Shown: piece after piece, positions 44,680 to 52,760 of the stretch
How positions within the stretch are numbered: position 1 is the stretch's first letter
How the letters are laid out: every line of letters begins with the position of its first letter
Source: Pseudomonas sp. Seg1
GTDB taxonomy: Bacteria > Pseudomonadota > Gammaproteobacteria > Pseudomonadales > Pseudomonadaceae
Direction: 5' to 3'
DNA length: 64,000 bases
Assembly (NCBI RefSeq): GCF_018326005.1
Contig: NZ_AP021903.1
Span: forward strand, 1,738,001 to 1,802,000
The notes under the pieces: generated by a model
The model's input: the letters and a program-made list of their open reading frames with translations, nothing else
What the model was told of the DNA's origin: nothing
Databases searched by the model: none
Translations under genes and position numbers: made by a program

Positions 44680-45012
44680 CTAAACAAGGTGACCTTCAAT
44701 GCGAAAAGCTTCATTCAGCCCCACCTCTTCAGCGGGATCGCCATCTTCAAGGCACCTAAAGCTTATGCCCGATAGTGCTTTGTGCAATAGCCCGCAGAGT
44801 TTCACAGATTGGAAGTTTATTTGAAGCCAAAGAGAACTTTGATCTGTCTGTGTCAGACGAGCATGGTAACCTCCATTGCTGATCAGTGCATGATCTTTCA
44901 AATAGATATCACCGTGTTTTACAAGAACACAAGCCTGACTGGTTTTTATTTCATTCATGACATGTTGAGCCGTAAAGTTGTCATCAAAAACCAGTTTATA
45001 TTCATAACTCAT
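44680..45012 (-). CDS. Small hypothetical protein, member of immunity-like array
   Basis: 110 residues (MSYEYKLVFDDNFTAQHVMNEIK...), soluble, alpha/beta; C-terminal end acidic (LEDGDPAEEVGLNEAFRIEGHLV). It starts 5 bases after a short open frame that looks like the 3' end of a lost protein (45018-45131), the position an immunity gene takes behind its toxin. Function inferred only from context. Confidence 0.6.
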   Translation of the reverse strand: MSYEYKLVFDDNFTAQHVMNEIKTSQACVLVKHGDIYLKDHALISNGGYHARLTQTDQSSLWLQINFQSVKLCGLLHKALSGISFRCLEDGDPAEEVGLNEAFRIEGHLV

Positions 45013-45017
45013 GTTTT

Positions 45018-45131
45018 TTAGTCGTCCTCTGACGGAAGGTTGGTGGCGGCGTCCTCTGCTGGGATTTTATTAATTCGTACACTTGAGGAGCTTTTAAAGT
45101 TGCCGAATTTTGCTCTATAGCACAAGATTTT
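45018..45131 (-). pseudogene. Possible remnant 3' tail of a lost (toxin?) gene
   Basis: Between two in-frame stops lie 37 codons without an ATG, reading KILCYRAKFGNFKSSSSVRI then NKIPAEDAATNLPSEDD. The composition is protein-like, and the frame ends 5 bases before the next gene's ATG. C-terminal toxin tails ending just before an immunity gene are a hallmark of polymorphic toxin loci. Short, so chance is possible. Confidence 0.4.
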
Positions 45132-45181
45132 TTAAGTCACACTGTATCCCTTCAGTATAAGTCAGTCTGTTTGATGTCAAT

Positions 45182-45607
45182 TTACAGGCGAGGAAGAGCA
45201 ATGTTGTTTCTGGAAAGAATTAAACAAATCATCTCGATAAATTTTATCGGATGCTCAGTTGGGGTGGAGTACATATCTACTAATCCAACTTCCACAGCGC
45301 AATCAACAATTACGCGGAAGTCATCGATATCTTGTGATGAAATGCAGTGGAGGAGATCAGGCGGCATATTATCTCCCCTGCCATTCAGGGGCAGTGTTGC
45401 ACCTTTTCTCTCCCAGTCAGTCAAGCCACCGCACTCCGGAAAGCTATCAAGGTGAGCTATCAATTTTTCGATAGCACCGTGTCGAATGAACTTTGCTTCG
45501 CAATAGGTATGCAGCAGTCTGGACGCATAGCGCTGTAAAGCAGCTGGGGAGAGGTTGGCAAGTGCTTGCGCTAACTCTTCTTGAATGATCATTGAATTTT
45601 GGTCCAC
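45182..45607 (-). CDS. Small hypothetical helical protein, member of immunity-like array
   Basis: 141 residues (MDQNSMIIQEELAQALANLSPAALQRYASRLLHTYCEAKFI...), mainly helical, with a Pro-rich middle. An in-frame ATG five codons in (MIIQEEL) is an alternative start. The 5' end overlaps the preceding gene by 19 bases, indicating translational coupling. No family recognised. Confidence 0.62.
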   Translation of the reverse strand: MDQNSMIIQEELAQALANLSPAALQRYASRLLHTYCEAKFIRHGAIEKLIAHLDSFPECGGLTDWERKGATLPLNGRGDNMPPDLLHCISSQDIDDFRVIVDCAVEVGLVDMYSTPTEHPIKFIEMICLILSRNNIALPRL

Positions 45608-45939
45608 TCAGCTATTTTTCTTTTTATTTCTTCCAGTGAGTTCACGTTGCCGATTACAACCAGTTCGCACCCCAGTTCCTTGTCTCGGTAGGAAACAAGC
45701 TCATCAGTGTCCTGTTCGAGTATTACTCTAAGAATTTGCCCATTCGCTTCGTTTCTGGCAGAAAAAATGGGATTGCCATCCATGAACGGCGTGCCATTTG
45801 AGAATGTCGTATTGTAATAAGGTGCTTTAAATCCCTTTATATCGATTTTGTTCGTCTGAGCCTCCAGGCGAAAAAACTCATAAAAGGATCGCTCCAATCT
45901 GAAGTAGCAGTCCAGATTGTGCAGATAGTCATTGAACAT
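45589..45939 (-). CDS. Small hypothetical protein, member of immunity-like array
   Basis: 116 residues (MFNDYLHNLDCYFRLERSFYEFFRLEAQ...), aromatic-rich at the N-terminus, with a beta-rich middle (FSARNEANGQILRVILEQDTDELVSYRD) and a basic helix at the end. Coupled by overlap to the next gene. No family recognised; an immunity or small anti-toxin role is inferred from context. Confidence 0.62.
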   Translation of the reverse strand: MFNDYLHNLDCYFRLERSFYEFFRLEAQTNKIDIKGFKAPYYNTTFSNGTPFMDGNPIFSARNEANGQILRVILEQDTDELVSYRDKELGCELVVIGNVNSLEEIKRKIAEWTKIQ

Positions 45940-45981
45940 TTCACTTGCTCCGCGAAAGCGCGATAGGTTTTTTCGTAGCCG

Positions 45982-46410
45982 TCAGCGGAAGTCAAAATAC
46001 TCGATCATAAGTTCGGTCGGCTTCATGCCAGCACCCAAGAATCCGAGAACCTCCAGGAACCACGATAGATCATCTCCGAGTTCAGAGATATCCTCCCTCT
46101 CACTCATCAATAAACATAACGCCAGTCTTGCCATCAGATTTTTACGTTCACGAAAGTTGCGTATTGCCTCGTGCTCATCGATTTTCGCCCACCAAATAGA
46201 TGACTCTGTTTTTAATATTTTGGTGGTGATTTTTCCATCAATGTATTCTTGAGCCAGATGCATAGGGTCATGCTTGCAATTGGCAAACTTGATGTTCAGG
46301 GCGTGCAATACCTTAAGAAAAAAGGTGAGTTGATGTTTGTGCGCAATTGAACTGTTGTTTGATCGAATGATGCCGTTCATGTTGTATTTTTTGAAGTCAA
46401 TCTTGTTCAA
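45982..46410 (-). CDS. Small hypothetical helical protein, member of immunity-like array
   Basis: 142 residues (MNKIDFKKYNMNGIIRSNNSS...). The second half is helical and acidic (ISELGDDLSWFLEVLGFLGAGMKPTELMIEYFDFR). AT-rich codons contrast with core genes. 42 bases upstream of the next gene in the array. No family recognised. Confidence 0.6.
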   Translation of the reverse strand: MNKIDFKKYNMNGIIRSNNSSIAHKHQLTFFLKVLHALNIKFANCKHDPMHLAQEYIDGKITTKILKTESSIWWAKIDEHEAIRNFRERKNLMARLALCLLMSEREDISELGDDLSWFLEVLGFLGAGMKPTELMIEYFDFR

Positions 46411-46420
46411 TTTGGTTTCC

Positions 46421-46588
46421 CTACCTGCCGCTATGGGCGGTGCATTGCAAAAAGGTTCTATTGGGTCGTTCGCTCAGTACGGCTTTCCAGTATTCCGATT
46501 CTTTGGCTGTCTGATTTTTATCGCTGAAAAGTAGATCTTCTTGAAAATGGAATTTTAAGCAAGAATTCTCTGGTTTTTGGTGTGGGTG
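46421..46588 (-). pseudogene. Possible remnant 3' tail of a lost gene
   Basis: A 55-codon open stretch with no ATG, reading ...CLKFHFQEDLLFSDKNQ then TAKESEYWKAVLSERPNRTF and LQCTAHSGR, ending at TAG 11 bases before the next gene's start. It overlaps the 3' end of the 46518-47255 gene in another frame, so a frameshift joining the two is also possible. Coding-like composition is the only evidence. Confidence 0.35.
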
Positions 46589-47255
46589 TCATGTCAGCGT
46601 CGGCTTGTTTCAAGGATTCTGCAAGTTCTGAGAATTCAATAGTCTGTTCCGGGAGGCCGTGAATCAGTATGCAGCGAGTATCGGAGAGATCCTCACCTGT
46701 AAGCGCCACGAGGTATTTTTTTGAAGTTAATAATTTTGCGACGTTAGCAAACGACTTGAAAGACGACGCCTTTGAAAATTCTGTGCCGGAAGCCTTATAC
46801 ATGTTGACTATCGTACCTAGAATTTCTTTTTTATCCGTTTCATCCAGCTTTTTCTTGGATAAAAATATCAAGGCATTCCATCCTCTGTATATAGCGCTAA
46901 ATAGCGTCAATACTTCTTCGTGGCACAGAATGCTAGAGATGTCACAGAAATTAAGTTTGTCATCAATGTGTAAGTCAACTTCCATCTCCCTTCTTTTGTT
47001 CATGGCGGCCATGCCAAGTTTGCCAAAGGCCCTTTTGTGTCGACCTAGTTTCTCCGCAATAACACTACTGGATTCGAGTTCGGCAGCCAGTACTGCGTAT
47101 ACATTATATTGAAGAAAAATCGGTGCCAGAGGTTCGAAGATCAACTCGTGGCTATATCCTGTAGCCAGATACCATATTGCATCACATGATTCATCAAGAC
47201 TGATCCGCGCAGCCTTCGATGCATATATTGATCCTGTGTCTATGATGGCTTTCAT
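46518..47255 (-). CDS. Hypothetical protein (~245 aa) in immunity-like array
   Basis: 245 residues from MKAIIDTGSIYASKAARISL, 8 bases after the SUKH-3 stop codon. Soluble, largely helical, with an acidic middle (MEVDLHIDDKLNFCDISSILCHEEVLTLFSAIY). The C-terminal ~20 residues (LLKIPFSRRSTFQR) are basic, and another frame over the same DNA also reads like protein, so its 3' end may be damaged. No family recognised. It is the longest gene of the array. Confidence 0.6.
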   Translation of the reverse strand: MKAIIDTGSIYASKAARISLDESCDAIWYLATGYSHELIFEPLAPIFLQYNVYAVLAAELESSSVIAEKLGRHKRAFGKLGMAAMNKRREMEVDLHIDDKLNFCDISSILCHEEVLTLFSAIYRGWNALIFLSKKKLDETDKKEILGTIVNMYKASGTEFSKASSFKSFANVAKLLTSKKYLVALTGEDLSDTRCILIHGLPEQTIEFSELAESLKQADADMTPTPKTREFLLKIPFSRRSTFQR

Positions 47256-47263
47256 AAAGAAAC

Positions 47264-47752
47264 TCAAATGGCGGGCACGGCGCCGGGCGTGGCCAGCGCG
47301 ACCTGTTCACCGGCTTTGCGCCCAAACACCAGGGTTTCCATGGCCTGGACGAAGGTTCGACCCTGTAGCCAGAAACCGTCATGAATCATGCTCAAGACAT
47401 AGCATCGCTGCTGCTCGTCCATCAATAGCGCAGCGTGACCGTGATGGATCTCGGCGATGCTTACCAAAGTGCTGCCCAGGCGCTGCTGCCAGGCCAGGAA
47501 GTCTTCGCTGTCATGCAGGTATTCAAAGGTGCCAAAGGCGACATCGCTGGTAGCGCAGTCTTCGCCTCTACCGCAGGTCCCCACCTGCAGGCCGGCGAGT
47601 TGTCCGAGCAGTGCGGCGGCCGGGTGCTCGGGCGGGACGAAGTCCGGCAAAGGTTCTGCGAGAGTCACGGGCCAGCCAGCGGCCAGGAACAGAGGGCGCA
47701 GAGTGTCAGGAAACTCGATCAGCGAAGGTTCGGGCTGGGCAATGAGTGTCAT
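47264..47752 (-). CDS. SUKH-3-type immunity protein
   Basis: 162 residues. The pattern L-x-x-AGWP near the N-terminus (LRPLFLAAGWPVTLAEPL), AALLGQLAGLQVGTCGRGED, LGSTLVSIAEIHHGHAALLMDEQQRCYVL and GRTFVQAMETLVFGRKAGEQ follows the SUKH-3 (SMI1/KNR4-related) immunity family used against polymorphic toxins. GC-richer than its neighbours. Its start overlaps the stop of a 40-codon ORF by the ATGA arrangement, so its translation is coupled to whatever that frame encodes. No cognate toxin is visible. Confidence 0.75.
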   Translation of the reverse strand: MTLIAQPEPSLIEFPDTLRPLFLAAGWPVTLAEPLPDFVPPEHPAAALLGQLAGLQVGTCGRGEDCATSDVAFGTFEYLHDSEDFLAWQQRLGSTLVSIAEIHHGHAALLMDEQQRCYVLSMIHDGFWLQGRTFVQAMETLVFGRKAGEQVALATPGAVPAI

Positions 47753-47871
47753 CGGTAAACCTGCTTCATGATAGATCTGACCCGCAATGCGTCATGCTTT
47801 TTTGATTTTTCCATTTGCAGAACCGCTGCCTCTTCCATAACCCTGATCAAGATGAGTTTTTCATGGGGCAT
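47749..47871 (-). CDS. 40-residue ORF translationally coupled to SUKH-3 gene
   Basis: ATG at 47871; product MPHEKLILIRVMEEAAVLQM... ending SIMKQVYR, charged and helical. Its TGA overlaps the SUKH-3 ATG (ATGA), a common toxin-immunity junction. The frame stays open upstream of the ATG into the preceding gene's 3' end, so it could be the tail of a longer, now lost, reading frame rather than a gene of its own. Confidence 0.45.
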   Translation of the reverse strand: MPHEKLILIRVMEEAAVLQMEKSKKHDALRVRSIMKQVYR

Positions 47872-47879
47872 GGTCAAAG

Positions 47880-48377
47880 TCAGTGTGCCGGCTTGCTGTA
47901 TAAAATCCGTTGGATTTGCCTCATGACACCCGGATCTTGCTTCGAATGCCTTGCGATAATGTCCAGCCCAAGTGCAATACCTTCTTTCCCCTCTGCTGTC
48001 GCTTGGTCAAAGACTGACTTAAATACCCTGATGACAGATGTGCGATCAAAGTGACGCGCGAGCATATCGCCGACAGTCCAGCAGAATTCCATAACTGCAT
48101 ATCTGGAATAGTTGCTCCGAATGGCATCGAGCAATGCCTGCTTTTGAATTGCCGAGAGCCTGTTCATATCCGATGAAATCTTTATTATGAAAAAATCTGC
48201 GCCAGGCTTATTGAAAAATGCGTCTGTCGAGAGAATTTCAATAATGAAATTCAGACATTTCTCAGGAAAGATCTCATGACTCAGTGTCAGCCGATCGTAG
48301 TCATCAGCAAGCGCCATGACTCGCTTGCGCGCTCCTTTTCCTTCCGCGGCATATAACGACTTCCTTATCTCTTCCAT
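47880..48377 (-). CDS. Helical hypothetical protein, first gene of immunity-like array
   Basis: 165 residues (MEEIRKSLYAAEGKGARKRVMALADDYDRL...), all-helical with HEAT-like spacing and conserved-looking AVMEFCWTVGDMLARHFDRTSVIRVFKSVF. No family recognised. Upstream another frame ending at TAA overlaps its start (…KTRSWKR), again reminiscent of a lost upstream partner but only ~21 codons long. It is the first gene of the minus-strand run after the arfB intergenic region. Confidence 0.6.
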   Translation of the reverse strand: MEEIRKSLYAAEGKGARKRVMALADDYDRLTLSHEIFPEKCLNFIIEILSTDAFFNKPGADFFIIKISSDMNRLSAIQKQALLDAIRSNYSRYAVMEFCWTVGDMLARHFDRTSVIRVFKSVFDQATAEGKEGIALGLDIIARHSKQDPGVMRQIQRILYSKPAH

Positions 48378-48441
48378 GACCGGGTTTTCACTTTTGCGGG
48401 GGGGCTGGTGCTAGCCGCGTCAATTACGCTTCAATTTTTAA

Positions 48442-48459
48442 CATGAATCAAGATTCATG
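48442..48459. promoter_or_regulatory. Perfect 8-bp inverted repeat CATGAATC/GATTCATG
   Basis: Perfect dyad with a 2-base centre ~65 bases upstream of the first array gene, in a short AT-rich stretch. A possible operator; no T run to make a terminator. Confidence 0.45.
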
Positions 48460-48634
48460 CCAGCCATGATATGGCCATTACGGGGCATGGAGGGGCGCCG
48501 CTGGCCGAAGAGCTTGTTCAATTTTTGCTGTAGTAAACCGCATCAAAGTGCGCAAGAAGTTGCGTACTCTTGTAATGCGATCGCGTTCTGGCTATTCGCG
48601 GTATCCTGCGCGTTCTGAATACGGACGCTTTTCC

Positions 48635-49048
48635 ATGCTGGTAATTTCCAACAACGTGCATCTGCCGGATGCCGAGATCGAATTGACGGCCATTCGCGCC
48701 CAGGGCGCCGGAGGGCAGAACGTCAACAAGGTCTCCAGCGCCGTGCACCTGCGCTTCGACATTCCAGCCTCGTCCTTGCCCGAATTCTACAAGGAGCGGC
48801 TGCTGGCGCTGCGCGACAGTCGCATCACCAGCGATGGCGTGTTGATCATCAAGGCTCAGCAATACCGCACGCAGGAAGCCAACCGAGCCGATGCGCTGGA
48901 GCGTCTGGTGGAGCTGATTCTCAGCGCCACCAAAGTTGAAAAGAAACGCCGTCCGACCAAGCCGACCCTCGGTTCAAAAAAGCGCCGGCTTGAGTCGAAG
49001 ACCAAGCGCGGCAGTATCAAGGCCGGGCGGGGCAAGGTGGATTTCTAG
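48635..49048 (+). CDS. arfB: Alternative ribosome-rescue factor / peptidyl-tRNA hydrolase ArfB (YaeJ)
   Basis: 137 residues from [42 protein letters not shown], carrying the GGQ catalytic motif (GAGGQNVNK). The C-terminal tail is strongly basic ([31 protein letters not shown]), which in ArfB enters the empty mRNA channel of stalled ribosomes. It hydrolyses peptidyl-tRNA on non-stop complexes. The longer frame upstream lacks conservation. Its stop overlaps the convergent MFS gene by 4 bases. Confidence 0.95.
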   Translation: MLVISNNVHLPDAEIELTAIRAQGAGGQNVNKVSSAVHLRFDIPASSLPEFYKERLLALRDSRITSDGVLIIKAQQYRTQEANRADALERLVELILSATKVEKKRRPTKPTLGSKKRRLESKTKRGSIKAGRGKVDF

Positions 49049-50244
49049 TCCTCGCGATACTTGGCGGTGTGTTTATACAGATACACGCTCAAGGCCAATC
49101 CACTCAGCGAGGCGAGGGCGGCGAAGAGGAAGATCGAAGCAAACCCGAATCCCGCCGCAATCGCCCCGGCCAGTGGCCCAGTGATCCCCAGCGACAAGTC
49201 GATGAACAGCGAGTACGCACCCACCGCCGCGCCACGGCTGGACGCCGGCACCAGATTCACCGCCTCCACGCCCAGCGCCGGGAACACCAGCGAGAAGCCA
49301 AAACCGCTCAACGCCGCACCGGCCAGTGCCCAATGCGCGTCCGGTGCCAGCCACAGCAGCAACAGGCCGAGGGTCTCCACTGACAGGCAGGCAATCGCCA
49401 CGCGGAAGCCGCCGAGGCGGTTGATCAGGTTGCCGAACAGCAGTCGCGCACCGATGAAACTGGCGCCGAACAGGCTCAGGCACAACACCGCGTTGTCCCA
49501 GTGCTGAGTGGCGTAATACAGGGTGATGAAGGTCGCGATGGTACCGAAACCGATTGAGCCCAAGGCCAGCCCGCAACCGTGGGGGAACACGCGTCCGAGC
49601 ACATGCATGAATGGCAGGCGCTCACCGGCAACAATCGGTGCGGCGGTTTTTGGCCATGCCAATAACAGGCCCAACGCGGCCAGCAGGATGATGCTGACGC
49701 CCATGCTCCACAAACCCAATTTGCCGACCAGCCATACCCCGAACGGTGCGCCGACCGCCAGTGCGCCATAGCTGGCGATGCCGTTCCACGAGATCACCTT
49801 GGCGGTGTTCGCCGCGCCGACACGGCCGATGCCCCAGCCGATCGAGCCGGAGCCGACGAGGCTTTCCGCGCTGCCCAGCACCAGTCGGCCGATCAACAGG
49901 CTGATCAAACTGAGCATCGGCATGTTCGGTGTCCACGCGGAAATCAGCATGAACACACCGCTCAAACCGCAGCCGGCCAAACCATACATCACTGCGAGCT
50001 TGCTGCCCTTGTTGTCGATGATCTTGCCGGCGTACGGGCGGCTGAGCAGGGTCGCGAGGTATTGCACGCTGATCACCAGACCTGCGATTACCGCGCCGAA
50101 GCCCAGGTCGCTGTGGACGTAACCCGGCAGCACCGCGAGGGGAATACCGATGTTCAGGTAGCCGATGAAGGTGAAGAGGACGATGGAGACGACTTGCAGC
50201 GTGACCGCCAGGGGGCGCTGGGGCTCTGACTTAGAGAACGACAT
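49045..50244 (-). CDS. MFS transporter (YfcJ/YhhS-like)
   Basis: 399 residues, twelve membrane spans in two halves. The MFS motif A region is seen as [29 protein letters not shown], with [50 protein letters not shown] in the second half, as in the UPF0226/YfcJ-YhhS group of putative arabinose/drug exporters. Substrate unknown. Single gene. Confidence 0.88.
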   Translation of the reverse strand: MSFSKSEPQRPLAVTLQVVSIVLFTFIGYLNIGIPLAVLPGYVHSDLGFGAVIAGLVISVQYLATLLSRPYAGKIIDNKGSKLAVMYGLAGCGLSGVFMLISAWTPNMPMLSLISLLIGRLVLGSAESLVGSGSIGWGIGRVGAANTAKVISWNGIASYGALAVGAPFGVWLVGKLGLWSMGVSIILLAALGLLLAWPKTAAPIVAGERLPFMHVLGRVFPHGCGLALGSIGFGTIATFITLYYATQHWDNAVLCLSLFGASFIGARLLFGNLINRLGGFRVAIACLSVETLGLLLLWLAPDAHWALAGAALSGFGFSLVFPALGVEAVNLVPASSRGAAVGAYSLFIDLSLGITGPLAGAIAAGFGFASIFLFAALASLSGLALSVYLYKHTAKYRED

Positions 50245-50346
50245 GGGTAACGATCCACGGGGAGAGCAGAATAGATAGGCTGCTCATGATACCGGCGCGG
50301 AACAATCTGAGGCGGGAAAAGTAAAACTATTTGTCGGGCGGCGGCT

Positions 50347-50529
50347 TCAGGATTTGGCCGGAGCGACCAGTTGTGTGGTGACCAGCGCGGCGAGGGCGTT
50401 TTCTTCACAGCCGAAGCGGGCGAGCAGAGCGGCTTGTTTCTCAGGAGAGAGGCGGTTCCAGATCTCGATCATTTTCTCGGTGGCGCCGATCAGGACGGCG
50501 GCTTGGCTTTCGGAGAATTCGTCGGTCAT
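50347..50529 (-). CDS. Small hypothetical protein (60 aa)
   Basis: 60 residues (MTDEFSESQAAVLIGATEKMIEIWNRLSPEKQAALLARFGCEENAL...), helical, soluble. The ribosome binding site is weak (GAGCC). No function known. A long hairpin separates it from the 43-codon gene upstream. Confidence 0.6.
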   Translation of the reverse strand: MTDEFSESQAAVLIGATEKMIEIWNRLSPEKQAALLARFGCEENALAALVTTQLVAPAKS

Positions 50530-50549
50530 GGCAGGCTCGGTTTCAGGCA

Positions 50550-50581
50550 GTGTGGAAAGCGCATGTTAGCGCTTTCCACAC
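50550..50581. terminator. 13-bp hairpin GTGTGGAAAGCGC/GCGCTTTCCACAC
   Basis: Perfect 13-bp inverted repeat with a 6-base loop between two small minus-strand genes. There is no T run, so it may act as an mRNA-stabilising or weak terminating structure. Confidence 0.7.
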
Positions 50582-50598
50582 GGTCTGTACGACGGGTC

Positions 50599-50730
50599 TT
50601 ACTCTTCGTTGTCGGCCGGGCGGCTCTCAACGGCTTCTTGCGGCTCGGGCTGGCCCGCACCGGCTTGTTGCGTGGTCGTCTGCTCAGGTACGTGCAGGCT
50701 TGGGAAGGGGAGATTAGGAATCTCGTGCAT
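50599..50730 (-). CDS. 43-residue proline/glutamine-rich small protein
   Basis: ATG at 50730 follows GCGAGGAGCGCAACC, a strong GAGGAG site. Product MHEIPNLPFPSLHVPEQTT..., ending with an acidic tail (RPADNEE). Likely unstructured; no family known. The frame is too short for routine ORF calling but the start signal is convincing. Confidence 0.55.
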   Translation of the reverse strand: MHEIPNLPFPSLHVPEQTTTQQAGAGQPEPQEAVESRPADNEE

Positions 50731-50937
50731 GGTTGCGCTCCTCGCTAAGTCTGTTGATAGATCTGGTAGATCCGCGCTTCTGAAAAAGCCTGCGCAGGAT
50801 ACAGGAGGAAAAATGACAATCAGACTTTTAATTCAAATTAATGCGACAGATGGCCGCAGGGAGAGCGAAAAGCAAAAGACTGGGCCATAGCCGAAACCAA
50901 ATGTGGGAGCGAGCCTGTTCGCGAAGGCAGTGTGTGT

Positions 50938-51046
50938 TGATCGTTCCCACGCTCTGCGTGGGAACGCCTCAAAGGACGCTCTGCGTCCGCTGTTGGGACG
51001 CAGAGCGTCCTGGGCTGCATTCCCACGCGGAGCGTGGGAACGATCA
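50938..51046. repeat. Long palindromic repeat, GATCGTTCCCACGC family
   Basis: Same family as 19772-19877: outer arms TGATCGTTCCCACGCTCTGC and complement, with an inner GGACGCTCTGCGTCC / GGACGCAGAGCGTCC pair. A partial REP (TGTGGGAGCGAGCCTGTTCG) sits just left of it at 50902-50921. Lies between phhC and the small genes. Confidence 0.9.
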
Positions 51047-51093
51047 AATCAAAAGATCGCAGCCTGCGGCAATTCCTGCAGAGTATTGCGGTG

Positions 51094-52287
51094 TTACTTG
51101 CAGACGCTGGCGATGGCTTCGGCCAGCAGCGCCAGACGCGTGGCATCGATGCCGGCCACGTTGGCCCGCCCCGAGCTGACCATGTACACGCTGTGGTGCT
51201 CGCGCAGCTGTTTTACCTGCTCCGGCGACAGGCCGGTGTATGAGAACATCCCGCGTTGCACGCCAATGTGCGCAAAACGTTCGCGCAAACCGTGCGGCTC
51301 CAGCGCTTCCACCAGACCACTGCGTAGCTGGGCGATGCGCAAACGCATGGCTTCCACTTCGTCGGCCCAGCGGCTTTTCAGTTCCGGGTCGGCGAGGATG
51401 GTTGCGACAACAGCTGCACCGTGATCCGGTGGTGTCGACCACAGGTTGCGGGCAATGTTGGCCAGTTGGCTGCGGATGTCGATGAGCTTGTCGGCGGTTT
51501 TCGCGCAGACAATCAGCGCACCGGTGCGGTCGCGATAGAGGCCGAAGTTCTTCGAGCAGGAACTGGTGATCAGCAGCTCAGGTATCTCTGCCGCGAACAA
51601 GCGGGTCGACCACGCATCCTGCTCCAGACCATCGCCAAAACCCTGGTAGGCAAAGTCGATCAGCGGCAGCAGATTGCGGCTGCGCACCACGTCGAGTACG
51701 CGCTGCCAGTCGTCGTGGTTCAGGTCGAAACCGGTCGGGTTGTGGCAGCACGCGTGCAGCAGCACCACATCACCTTTCGGTACTTCATTGAGCACGGCAA
51801 GCATGGCATCGACGTCGAGGCGGTTGTCGCTGCCCACGTACGGGTAGTGACTGACCTTGACCCCGGCCGCGGCGAAAATGGTTTCGTGGATCGGCCAGGT
51901 CGGGTTGCTCAGCCACACGCCTTTGCCCGGCAGGCATTGGGCGATGAAGTCAGCGGCCAGACGCAGGGCACCGGTACCGCCCGGCGTCTGGGTAGCGCCG
52001 GCACGTTGTTCGGCGATCAGCTTCGAGTCGGCGCCGAGCACCAACTCGTTGATGACTTTGCCGAACAGCGGATTGCCGTGGCCACCGATGTAAGTCTTGG
52101 TGTCCTGGCTTTCGACCAGCCGTGCTTCGGCGATTTTCACCGCTTCCGGGATCGGCGTCAGGCCTTGGGCATCCTTGTAGACGCCAACGCCGAGGTCGAA
52201 TTTGCGCGGGTTGCTGTCCTGCGCATACGCCTCCATCAAACCGAGGATCGGGTCGCCGGGTACCCGGCCGATGGCGTCAAAGTGCAT
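51094..52287 (-). CDS. phhC: Aromatic amino acid aminotransferase (PhhC/TyrB family)
   Basis: 397 residues. Aspartate/aromatic aminotransferase class I: FDLGVGVYKDAQGLTPIPEAVK, GGTGALRLAADF, HACCHNPTGFDL, and the PLP lysine in SSCSKNFGLYRDRTGAL, with the conserved GMFSYTGLSPEQVKQL near the end. It transaminates phenylalanine/tyrosine with 2-oxoglutarate. Third gene of the phh operon; its ATG overlaps the phhB stop (TAATG), implying translational coupling. Confidence 0.95.
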   Translation of the reverse strand: MHFDAIGRVPGDPILGLMEAYAQDSNPRKFDLGVGVYKDAQGLTPIPEAVKIAEARLVESQDTKTYIGGHGNPLFGKVINELVLGADSKLIAEQRAGATQTPGGTGALRLAADFIAQCLPGKGVWLSNPTWPIHETIFAAAGVKVSHYPYVGSDNRLDVDAMLAVLNEVPKGDVVLLHACCHNPTGFDLNHDDWQRVLDVVRSRNLLPLIDFAYQGFGDGLEQDAWSTRLFAAEIPELLITSSCSKNFGLYRDRTGALIVCAKTADKLIDIRSQLANIARNLWSTPPDHGAAVVATILADPELKSRWADEVEAMRLRIAQLRSGLVEALEPHGLRERFAHIGVQRGMFSYTGLSPEQVKQLREHHSVYMVSSGRANVAGIDATRLALLAEAIASVCK

Positions 52288-52643
52288 TACTTGCGTCCTT
52301 CTGCGGTCTTGGCCACTTCGTCAGTGCGCGCGGCCATGATGAAGTCGTTGCGGTGCAGGCCTTTGATCGAGTGGCTCCACCAGGTCACGGTGACTTTGCC
52401 CCACTCGGTCAGCAGGCCCGGGTGATGACCCTCGGCCTCGGAGATCTCGCCGACGGCATTGGTGAAGGCCAGCGCGTGCTTGAAGTTCTTGAACAGGAAG
52501 ACCTTCTCCAGTTGCATGATGCTGTCGCGCACTTCGATGTTCCAGTCAGGGATCTGCTTGATCAGGATCGGCAGTTCTTCGTCGCTGACTTGTGGCGCAT
52601 CGGCGCGGCAGGCTTCGCAGTGGGCTTGGTTCAAAGAGGACAT
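52287..52643 (-). CDS. phhB: Pterin-4a-carbinolamine dehydratase
   Basis: 118 residues from [21 protein letters not shown] (AGGAA 7 bases upstream). Family motif [42 protein letters not shown] with the catalytic His pair (EGHHP). It regenerates the tetrahydropterin cofactor for PhhA. The longer ORF start lies in the phhA-phhB gap without support. Confidence 0.96.
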   Translation of the reverse strand: MSSLNQAHCEACRADAPQVSDEELPILIKQIPDWNIEVRDSIMQLEKVFLFKNFKHALAFTNAVGEISEAEGHHPGLLTEWGKVTVTWWSHSIKGLHRNDFIMAARTDEVAKTAEGRK

Positions 52644-52760
52644 GGTTGGATTCCTGAGATCGGGTGTCTTTTTTATAAGAGCTGTTACGGACGTCAATGC
52701 CGTCACGCTAAACCAAAGCCGCGACGACTGACAGACTCACTTGTCACTAAAAGCGACGGT

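Noticed and set aside
43780..48377. A toxin gene inside the immunity-like array
   Set aside because: No frame long enough for a toxin domain with a secretion or Rhs/CdiA module is present; only short tails remain.
48518..48862. 114-residue minus-strand ORF opposite arfB
   Set aside because: Overlaps the GGQ domain of arfB on the other strand and has no start signal.
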